NCBI GenBank assembly: GCA_019057795.1
Contig: JAHLWS010000065.1
Span: forward strand, 123,486 to 187,485
DNA length: 64,000 bases
From: Promethearchaeota archaeon
GTDB taxonomy: Archaea; Asgardarchaeota; Lokiarchaeia; Sigyniarchaeales; SOKP01
Reading direction: 5' to 3'
The position numbers and the translations under genes are program-made. A model generated the notes under the pieces. That model saw only the letters and a list, made by a program, of their open reading frames with translations, had not been told where the DNA came from and searched no databases. Positions 16,548 through 25,620 of the stretch are shown piece after piece; the first letter of the stretch is position 1, and every line of letters starts with the position of its first letter.

Positions 16548-17411
16548 TTGGTTGAGAGTATATTGGGAACTCAAGTATTCAGGATATTACCAGATGGTAA
16601 CACAGAAGAAAACAAGACAGAAGGCCCTATAAAAGATATTCTAAAGACGGCAGAGTGCTACGTAATAGTTTCTGACGAATACCGTAAAGTTTATTTATGG
16701 AAAGGCATTGAGAGTAATGTTAGATCGAAATTTATAGGTGCAAAACGTAGCCAAGATATACGCGGTCAGGTAGGCATGCATTTTGGGGTTGTTCCTCTCG
16801 ACGAGGGAGATGAAGAACCAGATTTTATAAAGTTAATTGGTGGGAAGACCGAAGGAGGTATTGCAAAGGAGATTAAAGAGGAAGGAAAACCAGCAGCTAG
16901 AGCCACTCCAGCAGGGCATCCCTTAAGAGGGAAAAATGTATTTGGTACCCCTAAACCTGCAGCGGGAATGAATATAGCCGGGTCCAGAGATAGAGCAACT
17001 CAAAACACAGGACCTTTGTATACTGGTCAGGAGTCGTTTTCTACGCTTATGCAAGACGAAACACACGTGGATTTTAACGAAATTATGCAAAAATTAGAAG
17101 CCATCAAAATACCTGATGGATTTGAAAGAGAATTAATAATTATCGGGAATCACGCATACTCAGTAGTCGAAAGAGTTCAAACGTTTTTGGGCAAAAAACA
17201 AGTATCAAAAGAGATTTCAAAGGTTGGAGCCATTCCAGAAGGTGTATTTTTTGCTGAGGATTATTCTCCAAGAATTTTATCAGAGAATGGCAAGATATTA
17301 GCAATAGAATTTCTTAAACATACAAGTGGACCTAAGGATGTTAAAGTAGAGTATAAATCTAAGAAAGAAATTTTAAAAAACCAGATAAAAACTCAGCTTG
17401 AAAAACGATAG
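16548..17411 (+). CDS. Gelsolin-domain protein (eukaryotic-signature)
   Basis: The 287-residue protein starts at TTG (a second TTG follows at 16563). Residues about 35-97 fit a gelsolin/villin repeat: ECYVIVSDEYRKVYLWKG, then NVRSKFIGAKRSQDIRGQ and an acidic stretch DEGDEEPDFIKLIGG that parallels the gelsolin segment before the next strand. A Gly/Pro/Ala-rich linker (about 105-165) leads to a second globular region (about 170-270) that I do not recognise. Asgard gelsolin-like proteins bind and remodel actin. The actin-like gene lies about 4 kb downstream, supporting a cytoskeletal role. One repeat only, versus three to six in eukaryotic gelsolin. Confidence 0.75.
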   Translation: MVESILGTQVFRILPDGNTEENKTEGPIKDILKTAECYVIVSDEYRKVYLWKGIESNVRSKFIGAKRSQDIRGQVGMHFGVVPLDEGDEEPDFIKLIGGKTEGGIAKEIKEEGKPAARATPAGHPLRGKNVFGTPKPAAGMNIAGSRDRATQNTGPLYTGQESFSTLMQDETHVDFNEIMQKLEAIKIPDGFERELIIIGNHAYSVVERVQTFLGKKQVSKEISKVGAIPEGVFFAEDYSPRILSENGKILAIEFLKHTSGPKDVKVEYKSKKEILKNQIKTQLEKR

Positions 17412-17580
17412 AATTTTTCTTTAACCATATTCTTTTATTTAATTTTTTATTGAGTTCTAATTAAACTTTAAAACAATTTAACCTATTAATTGAATAATAT
17501 AAATTTTTAAGTTCGAAACGTCTATTTTATATTAAATAAAGAATAATAAAAAGATCAATTAAAAGCCAGAGATTATTCAA

Positions 17581-17964
17581 ATGAGCGATTTAAGCCAAGA
17601 TCAAGCACATAGCTTATCGAAATTTCTTGGTAATATTACCGAGCACACGGAATTAGAAGCCCTTGCCTTAGTAACCCGTGATGGTTTACGCCTTGCTTTT
17701 TCTTGCATCCCGGATTACGAAGTGGACCCCGATTTATTTTCGAGTTTAAGTGCTGTAGTAATGCAAAGTGGTTATGATGCTATACAATCATTAGGGTATA
17801 ATAATTTGTTAGAAGTGGTTTTAAGAGGAGATAATTCGTTTATAATTTTAAGTGGAGCAGGTAGGTTTTTCCTCATGGGAGGGAGCAGAAAGATTGAAGA
17901 TTTGGGGAAGATCGTAACTGTATTCCGCTACTACGCGGGAGAGATTTCAAAAAGATATCCTTAA
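17581..17964 (+). CDS. Roadblock/LC7-domain protein
   Basis: The 127-residue single-domain protein has the Roadblock alternation of helix and sheet: LSKFLGNITEHTELEALALVTRDGLRLAFS, a central helix with SAVVMQSGYDAI, and the closing strands FIILSGAGRFFLMG. Roadblock proteins dimerise and bind or activate small GTPases (MglB-MglA is the prokaryotic example). An MglA-like GTPase lies at 30078-30692. Located between the gelsolin-domain and vWA genes, it is part of the signalling/cytoskeleton block. Confidence 0.85.
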   Translation: MSDLSQDQAHSLSKFLGNITEHTELEALALVTRDGLRLAFSCIPDYEVDPDLFSSLSAVVMQSGYDAIQSLGYNNLLEVVLRGDNSFIILSGAGRFFLMGGSRKIEDLGKIVTVFRYYAGEISKRYP

Positions 17965-18050
17965 ACATATCATTTTATATATGTAATAAGAAGATATTAT
18001 GCGAATTTTTTAATAGACATATATTTATATACTTTAAAAAAAAATAGTTG

Positions 18051-20345
18051 ATGGTCATGTCTGAAATTAAGATTTTTGTTGATATTAGCGAAAGTACTAC
18101 CGGTAAAGTGGCGATTTGTCAAGAAAATGCTAATAAATTAGGAATAAAAAATGGAGCTTCAGTTGAAATTGAAAATCCAGATAATAGCAAAAAAACAGCA
18201 GCGGTTATCGAAATTTCAAATATGGTACTAGATTTTGCGGGTCAAGTTTCAAAAAACATTGTAGATGCCCTCGAGTTTACTGGAGTTGAGCTAATTATCC
18301 GACCAACGAGTAGTATGGGTTTAATTGTTCCTAAATTACAAATTCCGAAGGTTCCAGTTCTGAAACCAGTAGTACCTCCTCCTTCAACATCTAAACCCGG
18401 ATTAACGCCATTACCAACGAGACCTCCTCAATTAACGCCGTCTAGACCTACGCCTCAACCGACTACTGCACCAATTCCTCAAACTCCACCACCGTCAGAA
18501 CCTCAGCCTGTTCCGGGTCACATACCAATTCCAACTCAACAACCAGCGCCTACACCACCATTTCAGCCTGTTGCGGGTCACATACCAATTCCAGCTCAAC
18601 AACCAGCACCTACACCACCACCTCAACCAACATTAGTACCATCACCCCAATTAACCCCAACGCCAACTCCACCATCACCAACTCCCATACCACAAGTTTC
18701 GCTGCCTCAGATACCTCAACCTATCCCAAATCAAGCCCCACTCCCAACTCCTGGACAAGAACTTGGTGTAACTACTGCTCCTGTTGATCCTTACTCTAAT
18801 AGAATTGATGCTAATATATTAAGAAGCCAAAAAAATGGTATTGTATTAACTCCAACTGTAGATGATTCTATTGAAGGTGGGAGAGTTCGACTTAGTAGTA
18901 CAGTTATCCAACAATTAGGTCTTGGGCAAAGTATGTTAATAGCATGGGAAGATCCACTTACACGCGTTATGGGTTCTGCCAGGATTGATCAGGCAATGAT
19001 CGGTCCTACAGAGATTAGAATGAGTAGAGATACTAAAGAAGACACAAATATTCAATCCCAACAGATTGTAGTGTATTCCACCGAACCTTCCATTCAAAAA
19101 TCGTCTCAAATAATGTTAGAAGTACAATCACAACCAAACTTAATGGGATACGCACTAGTAAGCCCTAGAACGCAGCACACGCTTTCACTTGTACAAGATA
19201 ACGTACTTGCCTTTGAAGACGAGCTTACAGGGGCAATTGGAGCAGGGAAAGTAGAAATACTGGAATCTGTACCAGATAACACCATCATTATTGATAGTGA
19301 AATTCTGGAAGCTTCTGGAATTGGAAGTTTTGAAGTTAAAGTATCCAAAAATACTCGACCAATAATACCATTACAAAATGTCTCGCTTGGAATTTCGCCA
19401 ATCTCGGGCGAAAACATGTGGGAGATTATTAGCACCGCCCGGCAGAATGTTGACTCGCTAAAAGGTTGGTTAGCTAATTACATAATCTTTAAAGGAATAA
19501 AATTAAGATGGAACGCTGTAAATATTGCGTGCTCTATTCTTACAACTACTCCAGATTTAGTAGGCGACATATTAGCACAAATAACTGAAAGTACCGCAAT
19601 AAATTTGAGTCCTACTGGCTTAGTCCCATTCAATGCCATATTGATCATTGATATTAGCCGATCCATGATGGCAAGGGATGTACTTATTAGAAACATCGCT
19701 CCTGCAATTGAGGGGATTAAAGCAGCAATGGAATCGCGAGAGATTCAAGAATTTTTAAAGCATTTCAAAGAAGGCATTAACGTACCTAGGAGAATTTCTG
19801 CAGCTTTCGCAGCAGTTCTTTTCTTAAGTGAGAAAGTTGGACGTGGTTTTGGCGAAAAGGTGTCAATAATTCGCTTTGCAGATGAAGCGCAATTGCTCCC
19901 CTTCGGTAATAATTTCTATATGGACTCAGCAAGCGGAAAGAAAGGAGTATTAGAGGAGGCAGCAAGGATGGTGGTGGATCGTATAGGAAATGCTTACGGT
20001 CAAAGTACCAATATGGGACAAGCAATGGTAAAAGCCCACCAAGTTTTAACCGAATTCGATAAAATGAGTCAAGGTAATCCACAACCCACTATGATTGTAT
20101 TGCTAACTGATGGTGTACCAACGGATCCTGAAAGCTTCCTAAAATCAATAAAGCTATTCGCCGAGATGCCTAATGTTATATTATATATCGTCGGTTTAGG
20201 GAACCCAGATAGGGAGTTAATGACTCGTGCAGCCCATTTATGTGGTGGCGAATATTTCGAACCAGCAGATGCGGGAGAATTATTAATTTGGTACTCAAAA
20301 CGTGCTCGAGATCTGACCATTAAGATGAAAGCCCATAAAGAATAA
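18051..20345 (+). CDS. von Willebrand A protein with repeated beta-barrel domains and Pro-rich linker
   Basis: About 764 residues. TTG 18048, ATG 18051 and ATG 18057 are all possible starts. Order: an N-terminal barrel resembling the Cdc48/VAT N-domain (about 1-86), a long Pro/Gln/Thr linker with 20-residue repeats (about 95-240), two further barrel units (about 250-345 and 350-440), and a vWA domain (about 490-740). MIDAS residues are present: DISRS, a central Thr in QSTNMG, and LLTDGVPTD. vWA domains bind protein partners in a metal-dependent way. The barrel plus vWA combination next to gelsolin and Roadblock suggests a large adaptor. No signal peptide, so probably cytoplasmic. Confidence 0.75.
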   Translation: MVMSEIKIFVDISESTTGKVAICQENANKLGIKNGASVEIENPDNSKKTAAVIEISNMVLDFAGQVSKNIVDALEFTGVELIIRPTSSMGLIVPKLQIPKVPVLKPVVPPPSTSKPGLTPLPTRPPQLTPSRPTPQPTTAPIPQTPPPSEPQPVPGHIPIPTQQPAPTPPFQPVAGHIPIPAQQPAPTPPPQPTLVPSPQLTPTPTPPSPTPIPQVSLPQIPQPIPNQAPLPTPGQELGVTTAPVDPYSNRIDANILRSQKNGIVLTPTVDDSIEGGRVRLSSTVIQQLGLGQSMLIAWEDPLTRVMGSARIDQAMIGPTEIRMSRDTKEDTNIQSQQIVVYSTEPSIQKSSQIMLEVQSQPNLMGYALVSPRTQHTLSLVQDNVLAFEDELTGAIGAGKVEILESVPDNTIIIDSEILEASGIGSFEVKVSKNTRPIIPLQNVSLGISPISGENMWEIISTARQNVDSLKGWLANYIIFKGIKLRWNAVNIACSILTTTPDLVGDILAQITESTAINLSPTGLVPFNAILIIDISRSMMARDVLIRNIAPAIEGIKAAMESREIQEFLKHFKEGINVPRRISAAFAAVLFLSEKVGRGFGEKVSIIRFADEAQLLPFGNNFYMDSASGKKGVLEEAARMVVDRIGNAYGQSTNMGQAMVKAHQVLTEFDKMSQGNPQPTMIVLLTDGVPTDPESFLKSIKLFAEMPNVILYIVGLGNPDRELMTRAAHLCGGEYFEPADAGELLIWYSKRARDLTIKMKAHKE
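18504..18623 (+). repeat. 60-bp tandem repeat in the Pro-rich linker
   Basis: Two copies (18504-18563 and 18564-18623) differ at only a few bases and encode QPVxGHIPIPxQQPAPTPP with small changes. Near-identity at synonymous sites indicates a recent duplication. Confidence 0.85.
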
Positions 20346-20550
20346 TTGAAAAGAAAGAAAAAAATTTATTTTTTTAGTATTATATCATTAAATTCTAATT
20401 AAATAGTCTTTCCAAACGAATCTGATGAATGATAATACTAAGAAAATTACGATTTTATTTTTATCTCTTTGTTCGCTTTCTATAAAATTTTTATACTTAT
20501 AATTTAATAATAACTATAAATAAGCAAAATATGTAATTTGTGTCAAACCA

Positions 20551-20952
20551 ATGAAAGAAGTTAAAATTCTTACAATAGACGAACGTGGTAGAATAGTTAT
20601 TCCACAAATCGTAAGGAAATCCTTAGGAATTACCACAAATTCGCAATTAATGATGATTAGCGACTCTGAAGCTAAAGAAATAAAAATATCTCCAATTGGT
20701 CTACGGGATGAGAGTAACCTTATTAAATTAAGAATTACTATGGGAGATACACCTGGAGCGTTAGCAAAATTAGCAACCACTTTCGGAGATTTAAATCTAA
20801 GTATGATGTATAGCGAAGCTGTTATCATTGAAAAAGGCAAAACTGCTGTTTGGACTGTAATATCCGAGAGCTTTGGGAGTTTAGAAGAACTCGAAAAAAT
20901 TTTAAAAGAAAAAGGAGAAGCGCTTAAAGTAGAATTTCTATCTTTGGAATAA
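20551..20952 (+). CDS. AbrB-ACT domain regulator
   Basis: The 133-residue protein joins an AbrB-type DNA-binding domain (residues 4-45: TIDERGRIVIPQIVRKSLGI) to an ACT domain (about 58-130: RITMGDTPGALAKLATTFGD with the ligand-loop Gly). ACT domains sense amino acids or other small ligands, so this is probably a ligand-controlled transcription factor. It is the first gene of a closely spaced run leading to the actin-like and CHAT-like genes (35-base gap to the next), and may regulate them. Confidence 0.8.
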   Translation: MKEVKILTIDERGRIVIPQIVRKSLGITTNSQLMMISDSEAKEIKISPIGLRDESNLIKLRITMGDTPGALAKLATTFGDLNLSMMYSEAVIIEKGKTAVWTVISESFGSLEELEKILKEKGEALKVEFLSLE

Positions 20953-20987
20953 TATATATCTTATTATAAAGTTGAGGTTTAAGTCTT

Positions 20988-21719
20988 ATGGCTAAAAAAA
21001 AGAAGAAAGAGAAGAAAAAAATAGAAGAGAAAGTTCCTAACTTCACTTTAGATAATGTTTTGAAATCGTCGAAAAAGACTGAATCAACCTTGCACGGATT
21101 ACTTAAAGCCTTCACTGAAGATAAAGGGTTTATTTCTCCAAAAGAAGAAGAAAAAATTTCGCCTCAGCTTTCTTATGAAGTTAAGAAGAAAATAGCAGAA
21201 GATTACATGATAGAAGAAATTCCGATTACCGAGAGAAAGCCTCTTCCAAAGAGTGAGCCTCTTCCAAAAGTTTCTGAAGAAAAAGAAAAACCAAAGGTGG
21301 AAGTCCCTACTACTGCCCCTAGCACCATTAAAACGCCCTCATTCTCTAAGAAAGACGATATTTACTTAAAATTATCTGATTTTTTTGAAGAAGTATTTAA
21401 AGGTTATGTAGATCGTTATAACCAATGGGAGAATTCTATATCTTCAATCCTTTCAATACTTAGAAAAATGAGGAAGATAACAAAGAAAAACACCGAAGAC
21501 TTATCTACGACGATAAATAACTTATTCGATAAAATTCGATACTATTTGGAACAATTTAAGGTAAAGCGCGAGGAAGTTGAAAAGATTGCAGGTGTAGATA
21601 TTGAATCTATGTCCAGTGAATTTAAAATGGTTTTAGGGTTATTAGAATTGCAAGTGAAGGAATATCAATTAAAAAAATTATCGGATGAATACATCCATCA
21701 ACAACAAACGTTCTCATAA
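20988..21719 (+). CDS. Lys-rich protein with disordered N-half and helical C-half
   Basis: The 243-residue protein opens with a polylysine-like segment, continues as a Pro/Glu/Lys disordered region to about residue 120, then forms a predicted all-helical domain (about 125-240) with heptad-like pattern and KKNTEDLSTTINNLFDKI. No family recognised. It is 47 bases upstream of the actin-like gene and could be a nucleating or bundling partner, or a membrane/filament adaptor. That role is inferred from position only. Confidence 0.6.
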   Translation: MAKKKKKEKKKIEEKVPNFTLDNVLKSSKKTESTLHGLLKAFTEDKGFISPKEEEKISPQLSYEVKKKIAEDYMIEEIPITERKPLPKSEPLPKVSEEKEKPKVEVPTTAPSTIKTPSFSKKDDIYLKLSDFFEEVFKGYVDRYNQWENSISSILSILRKMRKITKKNTEDLSTTINNLFDKIRYYLEQFKVKREEVEKIAGVDIESMSSEFKMVLGLLELQVKEYQLKKLSDEYIHQQQTFS

Positions 21720-21766
21720 AGGTAGTACTTAAGATCATTTTGATATTAAACAATTAAAAAATAATT

Positions 21767-22963
21767 ATGTCAGATACTGATAACGATCAATTACTTCCAT
21801 TAATTCTCGATATAGGTTGCAATAATTTTAGGATGGGCTGGGCTGGAGGCGATTTTCCGGACATTATTGCTCCTAGCGTATATGTCGATATTTCTGATTA
21901 CTTATTCAAGTCTGATATAATTAATGGATTAGGAGATATTTTTTTAAATACGAATACACAAGCCCATTTAGTAGGACATGATGCCTTAAAATATAAGAGC
22001 ATTTTGAAAATACGCGAATTTAGAAAAGAAAACAATTATAACATTCTTCTAAAGTTTTTTTATCATTATTACCAACAATTAAATATATCAGAAGAATTGC
22101 GGTTTAAACAACCAATAATCATTATTACTCCATTTTACAAATCAGAGTTAGAAAAAACAAAGCTTCAAGAAATTTACTTCAACTTGTTGAATTTCCCTTA
22201 TCTTCTATTTTTATCTGAGAGTCAGGCAATTTTATCCACCTTACAGAAATCTAGTGGCGTAATCGTTAATATCGGAGAATCTAATACTTATATCTCCACA
22301 ATTTTTCATGGATTTACGAACATAATGGCGCGTGATATGTTTCCGATTACCGGAAAAGATTTAACTAGCTATCTTCTTAATTTAATTTTAAGTAAAATCG
22401 GCGCTATCAAAAACATTTATCTTGATATTGCAATCACAAAAGAGATTAAAGAACGATTGTCTTTATGTATATTAGATCCTACGGGAGAAAATAAAAGAGT
22501 AAAAGAAGGATTAACCAAATACGATCGGATAGTAGATTTACCAGATGGTACTAAGCTAAAATTAAACTCAGAACGGTTTTTACTATCAGAACCTTTATTT
22601 AATCCTAAGATCATTCATGTTGATTATATTGGTTTAGCTGAGGCTATTTCTAAGGTAATAAAGACATGGGATAGAGAAAATTGGGAAGAGCTTCTTTCAA
22701 ATGTTATCCTTTCGGGAGGAAGTAGCTTGATACCTGGTTTGAGTGAAAGATTAAAAGTAGAATTGCAGAAATACTTCTCGGAAAAGCTAAAAAATAAAAT
22801 CAAAGTGGTAGCAGCCTCAGGAAGGGAAAATATGGGCTGGATAGGGGCTTCAATTCTTTATTCAAAAAATCAATTAAAAAAGGGATGGTTAAATAACCCT
22901 AATCTTCAAGATCCTGATCAAGAACAAAATGATCAAACGAGCTCTCAAAATGAATTAAAATAA
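21767..22963 (+). CDS. Actin-related protein (Asgard actin family)
   Basis: The 398-residue protein aligns by eye with eukaryotic actin over its length. Phosphate loop 1: DIGCNNFRMGWAGGDFP at 15-31. QAILS at 153 (actin Gln137). Phosphate loop 2: VNIGES at 167-172. ITGKDLTSYLLNLI; SERFLLSEPLFNP; NVILSGGSSLIPGLSERL. Two nucleotide-site changes stand out: Cys/Asn where actin has Ser14-Gly, and Asn168 where actin has the catalytic-site Asp154. Polymerisation and hydrolysis are therefore uncertain, and it may be an Arp rather than the main lokiactin. An acidic/Gln tail extends beyond the fold. Confidence 0.88.
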   Translation: MSDTDNDQLLPLILDIGCNNFRMGWAGGDFPDIIAPSVYVDISDYLFKSDIINGLGDIFLNTNTQAHLVGHDALKYKSILKIREFRKENNYNILLKFFYHYYQQLNISEELRFKQPIIIITPFYKSELEKTKLQEIYFNLLNFPYLLFLSESQAILSTLQKSSGVIVNIGESNTYISTIFHGFTNIMARDMFPITGKDLTSYLLNLILSKIGAIKNIYLDIAITKEIKERLSLCILDPTGENKRVKEGLTKYDRIVDLPDGTKLKLNSERFLLSEPLFNPKIIHVDYIGLAEAISKVIKTWDRENWEELLSNVILSGGSSLIPGLSERLKVELQKYFSEKLKNKIKVVAASGRENMGWIGASILYSKNQLKKGWLNNPNLQDPDQEQNDQTSSQNELK

Positions 22964-22981
22964 TTAGCGTAAGTGGTTTCA

Positions 22982-25570
22982 ATGTCTATTAACTTAAAAT
23001 TAAAAACAAATTTCTTAAAAGATTTTCAACAAAAAATAATACAAGGAAGAAGATTATTACAATCAGCTAATCATTTATGGGCGGATCGCTTATTGACCGA
23101 TTTGTATTTTGAGATAGAAAAAACTGATTGGCTCGACATCCAGAAAAAGCACCAATTAACCATGATAATATCAAATTCATGGTGGATTTACATCAATTCC
23201 TTGACGCGTAAAACTGACGAAGGGACCGAAGTAGATGTAATCAGATATTTAGACGCTTATAAAAGATTTTTCTCGTTTTTATCAAAATTAGACGATTTCT
23301 ATCTTTTCAATAATTTTGTAACCAACTTGTTGAAATCGTTTATTACAATGGACGAGTTATCTCAAACGGGGATAACTAAATTCATAAACTCTTTCTGCGT
23401 TAAAGTGTCTGAAAGGAAGGAGTATATTAAACTGATTGAATTACAAATAGTTTTAATGTACTTAAGAAAATCTGTTATCCCACAAGAATATTTTCATTTA
23501 AGTATGGAAGTTTTAGGCAGAACAATATTTAAACTAGAACCTGGGAAAAGGGCTTTGTTTCTTTATATTTTTATAGAAAATGTTAATATGCATTATCATC
23601 TCATGGATAACTCCGAAGATTTCGTTAAATATATGAAAAGTCTATTAGTAAATCGGATTCCAGGATATTTAAAAAATGAATTTAGTAATTTAAGTAAAAT
23701 CTCTATAAATAAAATAAATTTTAATACAATTTTAGTAGAGTTAGAAGAATTAATCTATTATTTAAACGATATTGGAGAATATACCTGGATTATCATTATC
23801 ATTAAAAATCTATTTTCAAAAATTCGCGAATTTCAATCCTACGGTGACGCAGTTACGTATATTAGGAAATTCATAGATTTCGCAATTTCAAGGAATAGAT
23901 TTGAAATAGCATTTGACATCTATGATTTCTTAGAAGATCTGTTTATGTACCAAACGGATCTTGGATACGATAATATTTTAATTGAATTATGGGTTGAGGC
24001 TTCCAAAAAATTCGTAGAAATGAAAGAGAAAAAATATCTATTGCAATCTCTTGAAAAATTAAACATTCATCTGAAAATGCCTCAAAATAATGCTCAATTA
24101 TATCATTATTTTTACACTTGTAATTTCTTATGGCAATTTAAGTCAATTTTTTTCTCGTTAGAGCAGAGAGATTTCTGGAGAATGACTTTCTATCGTGCAT
24201 TATATGAAGAAAATGATTTCAATCTCGCTCAAAAAATATTACCTTACTTAGAAAAGAATTTAAAAGCGTTGATTACCGATCCGCTTCTACTATATAACGA
24301 AACAGAATCATTTAAGAGAGATATCTATTCGCTTGGAGAAGACGATCTTTTTTTTATGGGATTTGAAGAAGGCTTTATAATAAAGCAAATGACATTTAGG
24401 ATAAATGCTGAAGGGTCAATATCTATTCGAATGATTTCTCAAGAAGATAAAATAGTTGAAGGAAAAATACTTGACGAATATTGGAATGATGCTCATATTC
24501 TTGACATTTACAACGATATCTTCTCTGATAGCCTAGAAAAAAAGTACAACTTTACATTAAATGAATTTGGTCGATTGTTATATGTTTTTCTTCCTAATAA
24601 AATAAGAACTTTTTTTAAACAATTTGAGATAAAGGCTTTAAATTTTACTCCAGAAATCTATTTTATTTTAGACGATATGACCATCCCTTTCGATTTAATT
24701 TACGATAAAAGTTTTTTCTTATTAAAATATTCCATTAGTTACATAATTGGAGAGCCTCCATTAGGGGGTATAACTTTTGGTCGTGAACTTGAAGAAAATA
24801 AAGAAGGGTTAAAGGTGCAGAAGAAATTTAATGTACTTATAATAGAAAGCATTAATAATTCAGGTCCCGTTAGATGGAATGAAAAGCTTAAATCTAAGGA
24901 GCTAATATTTCCATTTGAAGCTGGAATAAATGAATTTAATTATATTACAGAATTCTTTAATAATCGAGAAGAAATAAACCAAATTACCGTTTTAACAGGA
25001 CCAGACTCGACTCGAGAAAATATTTTATCACATATAGCTGACGGAGCGAACCATATAATCCATTTTGTAGGAAATATCTTTTACTCCAAGTGGAATCCCC
25101 GTGATAGCTTTTTTCTGACTAACGACAACGAAATAGTTACATTTAACGATATCAGCAATTCAATAAAAGGGAGTAAATCTAATATGATTCCTTTCTTGTT
25201 TTTCAACTCTCAAATATATGATGTTGAAGGAAAGAAGTTAAAAAATGCTTCCAGAACTTTCGGGGAAATTGTAGAACATTTTGATTACGATAAAATTATA
25301 GGCATTATATCGAGAAATTACCCTATTTTTGACGATGAAACTAAAGAGATAATCGCAAATTTTTACGTTAATTTGTTCAGTAATCGGAGCCAAGGAGTTT
25401 CGCTCTTGAAAGCTCGTCAAGCATGTATGGCAAATAAAATGACTAAACTCGTAGAACAAAATTTTAAAGATTTATCCGCTGAAGACGGTACTAAAAGCAT
25501 CGATTTAGAAAGTTCCTTAGCAATTTCTAGTTTCATAATCTTCGGTAAGCCTTGGAAGAAATTAAGTTAA
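22982..25570 (+). CDS. Large protein with degenerate CHAT (caspase-like) domain
   Basis: About 862 residues; ATG 22982 is preferred over the in-frame GTG at 22973. The N-terminal 600 residues are helical, probably TPR-like hairpins. The last 230 match a CHAT domain: HIIHFVGN where proteases have HFxGH, LTNDNEIVTFNDI, FLFFNSQ where the catalytic Cys of the NAC motif would be, and IIGIISRNYPIFDDETKEI like the GSLWPVDD strand. The His is replaced by Asn (about 698) and the Cys by Ser (about 743), so protease activity is unlikely. It starts 18 bases after the actin-like stop, so the two are surely cotranscribed. Confidence 0.65.
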   Translation: MSINLKLKTNFLKDFQQKIIQGRRLLQSANHLWADRLLTDLYFEIEKTDWLDIQKKHQLTMIISNSWWIYINSLTRKTDEGTEVDVIRYLDAYKRFFSFLSKLDDFYLFNNFVTNLLKSFITMDELSQTGITKFINSFCVKVSERKEYIKLIELQIVLMYLRKSVIPQEYFHLSMEVLGRTIFKLEPGKRALFLYIFIENVNMHYHLMDNSEDFVKYMKSLLVNRIPGYLKNEFSNLSKISINKINFNTILVELEELIYYLNDIGEYTWIIIIIKNLFSKIREFQSYGDAVTYIRKFIDFAISRNRFEIAFDIYDFLEDLFMYQTDLGYDNILIELWVEASKKFVEMKEKKYLLQSLEKLNIHLKMPQNNAQLYHYFYTCNFLWQFKSIFFSLEQRDFWRMTFYRALYEENDFNLAQKILPYLEKNLKALITDPLLLYNETESFKRDIYSLGEDDLFFMGFEEGFIIKQMTFRINAEGSISIRMISQEDKIVEGKILDEYWNDAHILDIYNDIFSDSLEKKYNFTLNEFGRLLYVFLPNKIRTFFKQFEIKALNFTPEIYFILDDMTIPFDLIYDKSFFLLKYSISYIIGEPPLGGITFGRELEENKEGLKVQKKFNVLIIESINNSGPVRWNEKLKSKELIFPFEAGINEFNYITEFFNNREEINQITVLTGPDSTRENILSHIADGANHIIHFVGNIFYSKWNPRDSFFLTNDNEIVTFNDISNSIKGSKSNMIPFLFFNSQIYDVEGKKLKNASRTFGEIVEHFDYDKIIGIISRNYPIFDDETKEIIANFYVNLFSNRSQGVSLLKARQACMANKMTKLVEQNFKDLSAEDGTKSIDLESSLAISSFIIFGKPWKKLS

Positions 25571-25620
25571 AGTATCATATTTAATTATTCATATTAAAAA
25601 TTAAAATTATAAAAGATTAG

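Noticed and set aside
18504..18623. CRISPR-like or mobile repeat
   Set aside because: The 60-base repeat is in frame, codes for Pro-rich peptide and has no spacers; it is a protein-level tandem repeat.
19786..20082. Minus-strand ORF of 98 codons
   Set aside because: Antisense to the vWA domain, whose motifs are intact in the plus frame; no motif in the antisense product.
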